A DNA stretch of 36,288 nt from Chitinophagaceae bacterium (lineage in GTDB: Bacteria; Bacteroidota; Bacteroidia; Chitinophagales; Chitinophagaceae): contig CANBSW010000028.1 of assembly GCA_947372235.1 (NCBI GenBank), positions 1-36,288 on the forward strand. Direction: 5' to 3'. A program made the translations under genes and the position numbers. The notes below the pieces were generated by a model. That model saw only the letters and a list, made by a program, of their open reading frames with translations, did not search any database and had not been told where the DNA came from. Shown piece by piece: positions 17,608-25,453 of the stretch (the stretch's first letter is position 1; every line of letters begins with the position of its first letter).

Positions 17608-19275
17608 ATGAGAAGGAAAAATTATTTTATATATTCTATTACAGCGTTGGTAATGTTTGGAGCTGTTGTAACAGGCTGCAAAAAATTTCTCGATGTAAAT
17701 AAGAATCTTAACAGCCCTACCGCTGTGCCGGTATCATTGCTGTTAAGTAACTGCGAATTAGGCATATCAGGTAATGTTGCATTAGGTACCGGTCTTGGTG
17801 GTATCATGTCAGTTTATGTACACCAAACTACAGGTCGTGTAGGTGCCGACAGGTATGGTGCAGGTTCAGCCGGATGGGAAGGCCTGTATTCCAATATTGC
17901 CAATCTTAATGTAATCATTAAACAGGGTACTGCTGAAACACGCTATACTTATTCCGGTATTGCCAAAATATTAAAAGCATATGCATTTAGTATTCTGGTA
18001 GATGTTTACGGGGATTGTCCGTATTCTGAGTTCGATCAATTTAACGCAGGGATAAAGCAGCCTAAATTTGATAAGGGAGTAGATATTTATCCTCAACTGA
18101 TCAAATTAATAGATGATGGTATTGCCGATATCAATAATACTGCACCCAATGCTTCCAAGCCTGCAGGTGACGATTATATCTATAAAGGAAATACTACTAA
18201 CTGGATAAAAGCAGCGAACACCATTAAGCTTAAACTGTATACCCAAGTACGACTTGTGCAGGATGTTAAGGCACAGGTAACAGCATTGCTTTCTAATCCG
18301 GCAACACTTATTAATGCACAGAACGAAAGCTTTATGATGCCTTACGGTCCTTATGGTACAACAGATGACAGACACCCCGCTTATGGTGATTATAACGCTA
18401 CACAGCGTGGTAGTCAATTGTTTAGCCCTTGGTTATATGAGATCATGAAAGGAAAGAATACCAATATTTTATTCAATACTTTCGACCCAAGAATTCCTTA
18501 TTATATCTATAACCAAAAATCAGCAACCGGTGCTCCTGAAAACTGTACAGAATATCGTGATGGTGGATTTATCACCATTCTGTTTGGTTCAAACGGACCT
18601 TGCCGTGATGGTTCTAATAGTGCAACTTATTCACTGTTAGGTTTATATCCTGCAGGTGGTCGTTATGAAGACAATGGTGCTAAAACCATTACCACCCTGG
18701 GTGCGATCAATGCAGGAACTGGTGCATTGCCACACCAATTCCTTACTTATGCAGATCGCCTGTATCTTGAAGCAGAACTGATTAATGTAGGATTGGTTAC
18801 AGGTACAGAAGCAACTGTATTTAGCAAAGCATTGGATGAGTCTTTTAACCAGATGGATTATATCATAACCAATTATATCAAACCAGGTTCTGCAGGAGCC
18901 CCACAAACGGTACCTGCTATAGCAGGCCTTGCAGCAACTACTACCTACAAAACTGCAGTTCTTGCCGCCTTTAATGCAGCTACTACTCCGGCAAAAAGAT
19001 TAGAACTGATCATGACTGAAAAATGGATCAACAGGATCGAAAACCCTGTAGATAGTTATACCGATTACAGAAGAACAAAATATCCTGTTTTGTTTTCTCC
19101 TGCTCCAATAGGAACTGTAACAAGTGTACTTGGTCCTGATGGAAAAATCACACCTGTTTCATGTGATAGAGCTTATCCATGGTCTTTACCATTTAGTACT
19201 AACGAGATTGCATTAAATTCAAGTTCTCCACCACAAAAAGTACCTGAATCTTATAAAGTATTTTGGCAACCTTGA
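17608..19275 (+). CDS. SusD/RagB-like glycan-binding lipoprotein
   Basis: The 555-residue protein has a lipoprotein signal with Cys24 (VVTGC) followed by KKFLDVNKN, the classic SusD start. The segment ILVDVYGDCPYSEF (about 130-143) matches the conserved W/VDVxGDxPY motif, and the KLELIMTEKW-type stretch RLELIMTEKWINRIENP near the C terminus is also typical. The rest is alpha-helical TPR-like sequence. It would cap SusC at the cell surface and capture glycan. Sequence features lean towards the SusD-like group without the RagB C-terminal pattern, which is an impression only. It is 23 bases after SusC and 44 bases before the third lipoprotein. Confidence 0.95.
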   Translation: MRRKNYFIYSITALVMFGAVVTGCKKFLDVNKNLNSPTAVPVSLLLSNCELGISGNVALGTGLGGIMSVYVHQTTGRVGADRYGAGSAGWEGLYSNIANLNVIIKQGTAETRYTYSGIAKILKAYAFSILVDVYGDCPYSEFDQFNAGIKQPKFDKGVDIYPQLIKLIDDGIADINNTAPNASKPAGDDYIYKGNTTNWIKAANTIKLKLYTQVRLVQDVKAQVTALLSNPATLINAQNESFMMPYGPYGTTDDRHPAYGDYNATQRGSQLFSPWLYEIMKGKNTNILFNTFDPRIPYYIYNQKSATGAPENCTEYRDGGFITILFGSNGPCRDGSNSATYSLLGLYPAGGRYEDNGAKTITTLGAINAGTGALPHQFLTYADRLYLEAELINVGLVTGTEATVFSKALDESFNQMDYIITNYIKPGSAGAPQTVPAIAGLAATTTYKTAVLAAFNAATTPAKRLELIMTEKWINRIENPVDSYTDYRRTKYPVLFSPAPIGTVTSVLGPDGKITPVSCDRAYPWSLPFSTNEIALNSSSPPQKVPESYKVFWQP

Positions 19276-19319
19276 TTGATATATTCTTAATGATATATTA
19301 CTAAAAAAATTAAAAGATT

Positions 19320-20207
19320 ATGAAAATTAGAAAAATAAGCATATTACTCGCCGTTTCCTTAGGAGCTATTATAGCTTTCTCAGGATGTAAAAAGGATGAT
19401 GGTGCTATCAGGTCGAATGTTACCATTAATGATATACCAACAATCACAACCAGTGTTGATGCAAGTGGTTCTCAAGCCATCGACCTTTTAAACATAGGGT
19501 CTTTTTCGGGAAAATTTAAAATAGACCTTTTTTTTCCAGGTGCAACACCGCCAACTAAAGTGGATATTGTTGTTAGAAAGAATGCATCTAATACTAATTT
19601 AAAAGTATTTAAAGCAGGTGTTACTACTTTCCCGACAACCTATACGATTACGGCTGCCGATATTGCAACCTTGTTTGGAACTGCAGTAGCTTTGGGTGAC
19701 TCTTATGATTTTGCACCTGATATTTATGTAGGTGACAGAAAGTTTGAAGCCTTTCCTGCCGTAGGAGCAGGTTCAGGTGCGGGCCCAGTTGCCCAGCCAC
19801 TCTATAGTGAATTTGCACGTTTTTCAGCAATCTGTGCATATGATCAGGCAATTTATCAGGGAGTTTTTAATGTAGTGTCGGATGGTTTTGGAGATTTTAG
19901 TCCTGGTGAAGCTGTGACTATTACCAAGATCAGTAATACAAGTTTCTCATTTATAGATCCTTATGTTACGGGTTCTTTGCCAATCATTGTTAATGTGAAT
20001 ACACTAAACAATCAGCTGTCAATAACAAAACAAAAAATAGGCAATGCATTTGTTTGGAACCTTGGATATACCAATCCAAACATGGCGGTTGCAGCCAGTG
20101 CTTCAAGTTTTGTTGCTCCATGTAGTAAAACGATCACACTTAGTATTACGTATACGGTTGACCAGGGATCCTTTGGTGCCTATACATTGATATTGAAAAA
20201 GCCTTAA
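19320..20207 (+). CDS. surface lipoprotein, candidate SusE/F-type glycan-binding protein
   Basis: The 295-residue product has a lipobox with Cys23 (FSGC) followed by KKDD, charge-rich as in exported Bacteroidota lipoproteins. The body is beta-rich with no catalytic motif. Its position right after SusD, its lipid anchor and its low similarity to known families fit a surface glycan-binding protein, which usually diverges quickly and sets substrate choice. Two Cys residues (in SAICAYDQ and APCSKT) could pair. I do not recognise a named domain. The gene is the last before a strong stem-loop, so it ends the SusCD operon. Confidence 0.7.
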   Translation: MKIRKISILLAVSLGAIIAFSGCKKDDGAIRSNVTINDIPTITTSVDASGSQAIDLLNIGSFSGKFKIDLFFPGATPPTKVDIVVRKNASNTNLKVFKAGVTTFPTTYTITAADIATLFGTAVALGDSYDFAPDIYVGDRKFEAFPAVGAGSGAGPVAQPLYSEFARFSAICAYDQAIYQGVFNVVSDGFGDFSPGEAVTITKISNTSFSFIDPYVTGSLPIIVNVNTLNNQLSITKQKIGNAFVWNLGYTNPNMAVAASASSFVAPCSKTITLSITYTVDQGSFGAYTLILKKP

Positions 20208-20244
20208 TAAAAACGCCCTCAGTTGAGGAACGGTTTTAATAGTA

Positions 20245-20280
20245 AAAAGCCTTACAGTGATAATTCATTGTAAGGCTTTT
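20245..20280 (+). terminator. stem-loop terminator after the SusCD operon
   Basis: AAAAGCCTTACA (20245-20256) pairs exactly with TGTAAGGCTTTT (20269-20280). The inner bases continue pairing (one G-T pair) to leave a four-base loop. The stem ends in a T run and begins with an A run, so it could terminate transcription in both directions. It lies 38 bases after the stop codon. Confidence 0.85.
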
Positions 20281-20391
20281 ACTTTTCATGAAAATACCGC
20301 AGCATCTGATGAAAAGAACGATGCCGTTTGACTTCTGATGATAGGATACAGTTTTACTTATTTCCATTAATTTCAATCTTCAATCTGTTAC

Positions 20392-21531
20392 ATGAGATCA
20401 ATGAAATATTTTTCAGGATTTGTTTTTCTTCTTGGCCTTTCTGTTTGTGTATTGGCTCAAACCACGAAAAAGAAAACAGTACAGCGCGCGTATGCGATAA
20501 GTGGTAAAATTGAAGGAATGGATAAGGGCAAGATATATCTTTCCTATACGGATGTCAGCACCAGGCAAATAGATTCTGTTGTAACTATCAATGGAAGTTT
20601 TCATTTTTCAGGGAGCATAGAAGAACCATTAATGTATGTTCTAAAAACCGATGTTCCTAAAACGGGTATTCTTGTATTTTTTTTAGAGCCAGGGGAAATC
20701 ACGATCACCGGGCATAAAGATTCATTGAATAAAGCAATCGTTACAGGAAGCAAATCAAATCTTGAATACAAAGAATGGTCAAAAGACTGGAGTCGCATAA
20801 CCGCACAAGCCGGACCTATGTACAGAAGACTTGATTCAGCAAATCAAAAAGGAAAAGTAAAAGAATCGCCGGAGGAGAGAAAGATCTTTGATGATGGAAT
20901 GAAATCGCTGGAAACCCAGACCAATGAAGCGGTTATTTCTTTTATTAAAAAATATCCCAATTCGCCCGTGGCGCCATTTATCATTTATGACAGGTATATC
21001 AGTTATCCAAATCCTCAAATGGCGAAAAGTACATTTGCCTCTCTGGGGCAAACAGCAAAAAACAGTTTGTATGGAAAAAGAATTATCGAATACCAGCGTG
21101 TTTCAGCAAAAACAGGAATTGGTGCAATACCTGAGTTTACAGCTGCTGATACCTTGGGAAAAATGGTGAAACTTTCTTCTTTTCGGGGAAAGTATGTATT
21201 GGTAGATTTTTGGGCTAGCTGGTGTGCTCCCTGCAGAAAAGAAAATCCGAATGTAGTAGATACCTATAAGAAATTTCGCGACAAAGGATTTGAGATAATC
21301 AGTATATCACTCGATACAAAAAGAGATGCATGGTTGAATGCGATACATATGGATGGTCTTACCTGGAAACATGTAAGTGACCTGAAAGGATGGGAAAGCG
21401 GACTGGTAAAAGAGTATGGTGTAACTGTTGTTCCCACCAGTTTTCTGATTGATAAGGAAGGAAAAGTTATTGCGAATAATTTAAGAGGAGAAGCATTGCA
21501 GAAAAAAATGGCTGATATTTTTAATAAATGA
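20392..21531 (+). CDS. TlpA-like thioredoxin with DUF4369 domain
   Basis: The 379-residue protein has an N-terminal signal (about 1-22, ending VLAQ). A DUF4369-type beta domain covers about 35-120 (YAISGKIEGMDKGKIYLSY... FFLEPGEITITG). A helical linker follows, then a TlpA/AhpC-type thioredoxin domain with WCAPC at 277-281 and the cis-Pro in VVPTSFLIDKEG. It would act in the periplasm or at the outer face in disulfide reduction. Such genes are often found inside Bacteroidota carbohydrate loci, with no proven glycan role. ATG at 20401 is an alternative start. It sits between two stem-loop-bounded operons, with about 180 bases on its 5' side. Confidence 0.92.
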   Translation: MRSMKYFSGFVFLLGLSVCVLAQTTKKKTVQRAYAISGKIEGMDKGKIYLSYTDVSTRQIDSVVTINGSFHFSGSIEEPLMYVLKTDVPKTGILVFFLEPGEITITGHKDSLNKAIVTGSKSNLEYKEWSKDWSRITAQAGPMYRRLDSANQKGKVKESPEERKIFDDGMKSLETQTNEAVISFIKKYPNSPVAPFIIYDRYISYPNPQMAKSTFASLGQTAKNSLYGKRIIEYQRVSAKTGIGAIPEFTAADTLGKMVKLSSFRGKYVLVDFWASWCAPCRKENPNVVDTYKKFRDKGFEIISISLDTKRDAWLNAIHMDGLTWKHVSDLKGWESGLVKEYGVTVVPTSFLIDKEGKVIANNLRGEALQKKMADIFNK

Positions 21532-21576
21532 GAATAAGAAAATATACCGGAAGCGGTATGAGGTATTAAATAGTTC

Positions 21577-21604
21577 TTGATCATTGCACAATTATTTAGG
21601 TTTG
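21577..21604 (+). promoter_or_regulatory. candidate promoter for the acetylesterase-CE15 pair
   Basis: TTG at 21577-21579 and an exact TAGGTTTG at 21597-21604 match the Bacteroidota -33 (TTG/TTTG) and -7 (TAnnTTTG) boxes with a 17-base gap. A start about six bases downstream would give a leader of roughly 120 bases before the chosen ATG at 21734. Confidence 0.55.
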
Positions 21605-21733
21605 ATAATGACTTTTCATATTCATCTTATGGCTATTAGTATATAGGCACTTCTTTTCCTGAAAATAAAAACATAGATTTAATCATCAATATTGGACTTG
21701 AATTCAGTTGCTCACCTGAAATTATTTTCTACA

Positions 21734-23692
21734 ATGCCTGCCTTTCTCAAACCATTTTTATTCTGGTGTTGCTATACACTATTTTTTATCCCTGCTTATG
21801 CAGATGTAAAGCTCCCACAGCTGATCAGTAATTCGATGGTATTGCAAAGGGATGTTCCTTTGAAGATCTGGGGCTGGGCCGATGCCGGAGAAAATGTTTC
21901 TGTAGAATGGGCAGGAAAAAAATACAATGCCCTTGCCGGAGTAAAGGGCAACTGGCTGATCACACTGCCAGCTATTAAAGCCGGTGGGCCTTTTACAATG
22001 AACATCACAGGTAAGAACAGAATTAGTATTACAGACATTATGGTAGGGGATGTCTGGTTTTGTTCGGGCCAGTCAAATATGGTAATACCGATGGAGCGGG
22101 TAAAAGAAAAATACCCTGAAGAAATTTTATCGGCCAATTATCCTGAGATCAGAAATTTCTTTGTTCCAACAGTTTCTGATGTGCGAAAAGTGCACGAAGA
22201 TTTGCCAACCTCTAAATGGGTGGTTACCAGTCCTGCTACTGTAAGCCCGATGGGAGCCGCCACTTATTTTTTTGCAAAAAAGTTGTATCAAAAATATCAT
22301 ATCCCTATTGGTATTATCAATTCAAGTGTAGGTGGAACACCGGCAGAAGCTTGGGTAAGTGCTGACGGGTTCAAAGAATTTGAGCCTTATACATCAAGAC
22401 TTACACAATTTAAAGACTCATCTTTTTTCAGGCCATTGATGCAAACAAATTCTCCTGCAAACAATAGAAGAATTGTAATGGAGGATAAGGGAATTACAGG
22501 ACCGCTGAAATGGTATGACACTTCTTATCATCCAAAAAACTGGCACAAATTCTGGATGCCCGGTTATTGGGATGATCAGGGCACTAAAAATTTGCATGGT
22601 GTACTCTGGTTTCGCAAAGAGATAGAGATTCCTGCAACTATGACGGGTCATCCAGCCAAATTATTTCTTGGAAGAATTATTGATGCAGATGAAGCGTATG
22701 TAAATGGAATAAAAGTTGGAAACATTACTTATCAATACCCGCCACGCAGATATGAGATTCCTGCTAACCTCCTTAAGGCCGGAAAAAATACCATTGTTGT
22801 ACGTGTTACAAATACAGCAGGCAAAGGTGGATTTGTACCCGATAAAAATTATTCTATCACTGATGGTAAAGAAAAAATTGACCTTCGTGGTGAATGGTAT
22901 TACCAGGTAGGTCAGGTGCAAATACCCGTTACTATTAATAATGCGATTGCCGGTTTCAGCGCTCAAAATGAGCCATCGGGTTTATATAATACAATGGTTG
23001 CGCCGGCTGTTAACTATGCAGTTAAAGGGTTTTTATGGTACCAGGGTGAAGCAAACAGCGGAAGGGCTGCTGATTACAGCAGGATTATGAAAGAACTGAT
23101 TACCGACTGGCGCAGTAAATGGAATATGGGCGAACTGCCCTTCATCTATGCACAATTGCCCAATTTTATGGAAGTAGTGTACTATCCGGTTCAAAGCCAA
23201 TGGGCCGAATTACGCGAACAACAACTGCAAACACTTTCTGTTTCGAATACAGCCATGACAGTTAATATTGATCTTGGTGAATGGAATGATATACACCCAT
23301 TGAATAAAAAAGAGGTGGGAGAGAGAATGGTATTGGCTGCTTTAAAACTGGCGTATGGAGAATCTGTTGCGCATAGCGGGCCACTTTATCGATCTTCAGA
23401 AATTAGTGGAAATAGGATTATTATAACATTCAATAATACAGGTACTGAACTGATCAGTATTGATGGAGAGCCGCTATCGCAGTTTGCTATTGCTGGTGCG
23501 GATAAAAAATTTGTTTGGGCCAATGCACGTATTGAAGGTAATAAGGTAATTGTTTGGAGCGATGAAGTGACCGATCCGCTTTATGTTCGGTATGCATGGG
23601 CCGATAATCCGGAAGGAGCAAATTTGTATAATAAAGAAGGATTACCCGCATCGCCGTTTAGAACGGATAAACCTGTTTACAATAATCATTAA
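21734..23692 (+). CDS. SASA/CE20-type carbohydrate acetylesterase with inserted jelly-roll domain
   Basis: The ATG at 21734 starts a signal peptide (MPAFLKPFLFWCCYTLFFIP); the frame extends to a TTG at 21692 with nothing signal-like. The 652-residue enzyme has the sialate-O-acetylesterase/DUF303 SGNH fold. S114 in WFCSGQSNM is the nucleophile, KGFLWYQGE (E439) the second conserved block, and D519/H521 in EWNDIHP the rest of the catalytic set. Relatives remove acetyl groups from sialic acid, xylan or xyloglucan; the plant-type context argues against sialate here. Residues about 266-394 are an inserted GH2-N-like jelly-roll domain, similar to the one inside the GH95 at 28295. It begins an operon with CE15 11 bases downstream. 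Confidence 0.88.
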   Translation: MPAFLKPFLFWCCYTLFFIPAYADVKLPQLISNSMVLQRDVPLKIWGWADAGENVSVEWAGKKYNALAGVKGNWLITLPAIKAGGPFTMNITGKNRISITDIMVGDVWFCSGQSNMVIPMERVKEKYPEEILSANYPEIRNFFVPTVSDVRKVHEDLPTSKWVVTSPATVSPMGAATYFFAKKLYQKYHIPIGIINSSVGGTPAEAWVSADGFKEFEPYTSRLTQFKDSSFFRPLMQTNSPANNRRIVMEDKGITGPLKWYDTSYHPKNWHKFWMPGYWDDQGTKNLHGVLWFRKEIEIPATMTGHPAKLFLGRIIDADEAYVNGIKVGNITYQYPPRRYEIPANLLKAGKNTIVVRVTNTAGKGGFVPDKNYSITDGKEKIDLRGEWYYQVGQVQIPVTINNAIAGFSAQNEPSGLYNTMVAPAVNYAVKGFLWYQGEANSGRAADYSRIMKELITDWRSKWNMGELPFIYAQLPNFMEVVYYPVQSQWAELREQQLQTLSVSNTAMTVNIDLGEWNDIHPLNKKEVGERMVLAALKLAYGESVAHSGPLYRSSEISGNRIIITFNNTGTELISIDGEPLSQFAIAGADKKFVWANARIEGNKVIVWSDEVTDPLYVRYAWADNPEGANLYNKEGLPASPFRTDKPVYNNH

Positions 23693-23703
23693 CTAAGCGC
23701 CAT

Positions 23704-25251
23704 ATGAAATATTTGTTGCTTGCAGTCTGTATGTTACCGGGGATATCTGTCCTTGCCCAAATTCCCATACCCATAAATTTTACTGGAGAGCAGGATCATA
23801 AAAATATGATGGATCAGCTGGGAATCAGTAAACTCAGGCCCGGGCCAAGTGGAAATGAGTCTGCTCCCAATCATGCCAATTATGATGAATCTCTGGCAAA
23901 CCCATTTCCTGATCTGCCTGATATTCTTACATTAAAAAATGGAACCAAAGTGTCTACTGCTTCTATGTGGTGGAAACAACGACGCCCCGAGATTAAGGAA
24001 GATTTTGAAAGAGAGGTAATTGGACGGATACCTAAAAATATTCCGAAAGTAAACTGGGAAGTAAAAGTTACGGATAATGAGCGGATAGGTTTTATGCCGG
24101 TGATCGCGAAAAAATTGATTGGTCATGTAGATAATACTGCTTGTCCGGATATTACAGTGGATATCAAAATGATCATGGTACTTCCGGCAAATGCAAAAGG
24201 GCCGGTGCCCGTTTTGGTGATGTTTGGCGGTGGCAATAGTTTACCTGCACCTGCACAGCCTAACGGTGAAGCGATGGAAAAATTGAATGAATCAATGAAG
24301 GCCTTGATGATTAAAAATGATCCTTCTCTAAAAGCAGTTTTTGATCAGTATCCGGCGTATACGCCAATTGTTGCGGCACCACCAACAGGTGGTTTTGGAT
24401 TTGGTGCACCACAAACCACGCCTGGTCAGGATCTGCCAACCACACAACAATTGATTGCTGCCGGTTGGGGATATGTACAGATAGACCCTGCAAGTATCCA
24501 GGCAGATAATGGTGCAGGACTTACAAAAGGTATTATCGGATTGGTGAATAAAGGACAGCCACGCAAACCGGATGACTGGGGTGCTTTGCGTGCCTGGGCC
24601 TGGGGTGCAGCTCGTGCACTGGATTATCTTGAAACAGAACCAATGGTAGATGCAAAGCATGTGGGTATAGAAGGTGTTTCGCGTTATGGTAAAGCAGCTT
24701 TGATCACATTGGCATTTGAAGAGCGTTTTGCTATGGCATTGGTAGGTTCTTCGGGCGAAGGTGGGGCAAAACTGCATCGGCGTAATTTTGGCGAAGCCGT
24801 TGAAAGCCTTACCGGCGGCGGAGAATATCATTGGATGGCAGGTAATTTTTTAAAGTATGGAACTGCTGAATCATCTTTTGGTGCAAAGAATGCGGGAGAT
24901 ATTCCTGTTGATGCCCATGAACTGATCGCATTATGTGCCCCACGATTAACCTTCATCAGTTACGGTGTGCCGGAACAGGGTGATGCCAAATGGCTTGACC
25001 AACAGGGAAGCTATATGGCAACCATTGCCGCAGGCGAAGTATTCAAATTACTGGGTGTTAAAGATCTGGGTGTATCAAACGATTATAAAACAGAAAAGAT
25101 GCCACCCGTTCTTACCGGCCTTTTAAATGGTGAACTTGCGTGGCGCCAGCATGCAGGAGGCCATACCGATGCACCCAATGTTAAATACTTTATTGATTGG
25201 GCCAGTAAAAAGATAGGGCATCCATTACCCGGGTCTGTTACAAACAGGTAA
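23704..25251 (+). CDS. CE15 glucuronoyl esterase (second copy)
   Basis: This 515-residue secreted esterase has a signal peptide (about 1-19, ISVLAQ). The nucleophile is S326 in EGVSRYGK, E352 lies in SSGEGGAK, D403 in PVDAHEL, and H487 in AGGHTDA. It differs from the copy at 4976-6256 by a longer N terminus and an extra Gly/Pro-rich loop at about residues 176-245 (including GFGFGAPQTTPGQ), which probably shapes the active-site cleft. The substrate is probably a glucuronic-acid ester, but methyl or benzyl type cannot be told. It directly follows the acetylesterase (11 bases), so both ester types may be removed together. A strong stem-loop follows its stop. Confidence 0.92.
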   Translation: MKYLLLAVCMLPGISVLAQIPIPINFTGEQDHKNMMDQLGISKLRPGPSGNESAPNHANYDESLANPFPDLPDILTLKNGTKVSTASMWWKQRRPEIKEDFEREVIGRIPKNIPKVNWEVKVTDNERIGFMPVIAKKLIGHVDNTACPDITVDIKMIMVLPANAKGPVPVLVMFGGGNSLPAPAQPNGEAMEKLNESMKALMIKNDPSLKAVFDQYPAYTPIVAAPPTGGFGFGAPQTTPGQDLPTTQQLIAAGWGYVQIDPASIQADNGAGLTKGIIGLVNKGQPRKPDDWGALRAWAWGAARALDYLETEPMVDAKHVGIEGVSRYGKAALITLAFEERFAMALVGSSGEGGAKLHRRNFGEAVESLTGGGEYHWMAGNFLKYGTAESSFGAKNAGDIPVDAHELIALCAPRLTFISYGVPEQGDAKWLDQQGSYMATIAAGEVFKLLGVKDLGVSNDYKTEKMPPVLTGLLNGELAWRQHAGGHTDAPNVKYFIDWASKKIGHPLPGSVTNR

Positions 25252-25279
25252 GTATTCTGGTTATCTATCATCATAAACC

Positions 25280-25316
25280 ATACAAAGGGTAATGCAAATA
25301 GCATTACCCTTTGTAT
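25280..25316 (+). terminator. stem-loop terminator after CE15
   Basis: ATACAAAGGGTAATGC (25280-25295) pairs exactly with GCATTACCCTTTGTAT (25301-25316) around a five-base AAATA loop. The stem is 16 base pairs with no mismatch. It begins 28 bases after the CE15 stop codon. No long T run follows (TGTAA), so it may act as a terminator or as a 3' mRNA-stabilising hairpin. Confidence 0.75.
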
Positions 25317-25359
25317 GTAAGAGCATAGCCCCGCACAGTTGAGCAGTGTACAACCCGAT

Positions 25360-25389
25360 TTTGCATTTATGGCTATTGTACTACCTTAG
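25360..25389 (+). promoter_or_regulatory. candidate promoter for the unassigned hydrolase gene
   Basis: TTTG at 25360-25363 and TACCTTAG at 25382-25389 (one mismatch to TAnnTTTG) are separated by 18 bases, the usual Bacteroidota spacing. It lies 64 bases before the ATG at 25454 and after the CE15 stem-loop. Confidence 0.5.
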
Positions 25390-25453
25390 TGCCGACGAAT
25401 TTACCGAAGATACTCTCCGGTATCCATTGATAATTTTCTGAATTTTTGTGATA

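Noticed and set aside
19277..19299. Direct repeat TGATATATT twice between SusD and the third lipoprotein
   Set aside because: Nine A/T-rich bases repeated once is expected by chance here and has no associated feature.
24328..24831. 167-codon minus-strand frame inside the second CE15
   Set aside because: It overlaps the conserved catalytic region of CE15 and is Cys/Ile-rich without any recognisable pattern, as expected for an antisense shadow.
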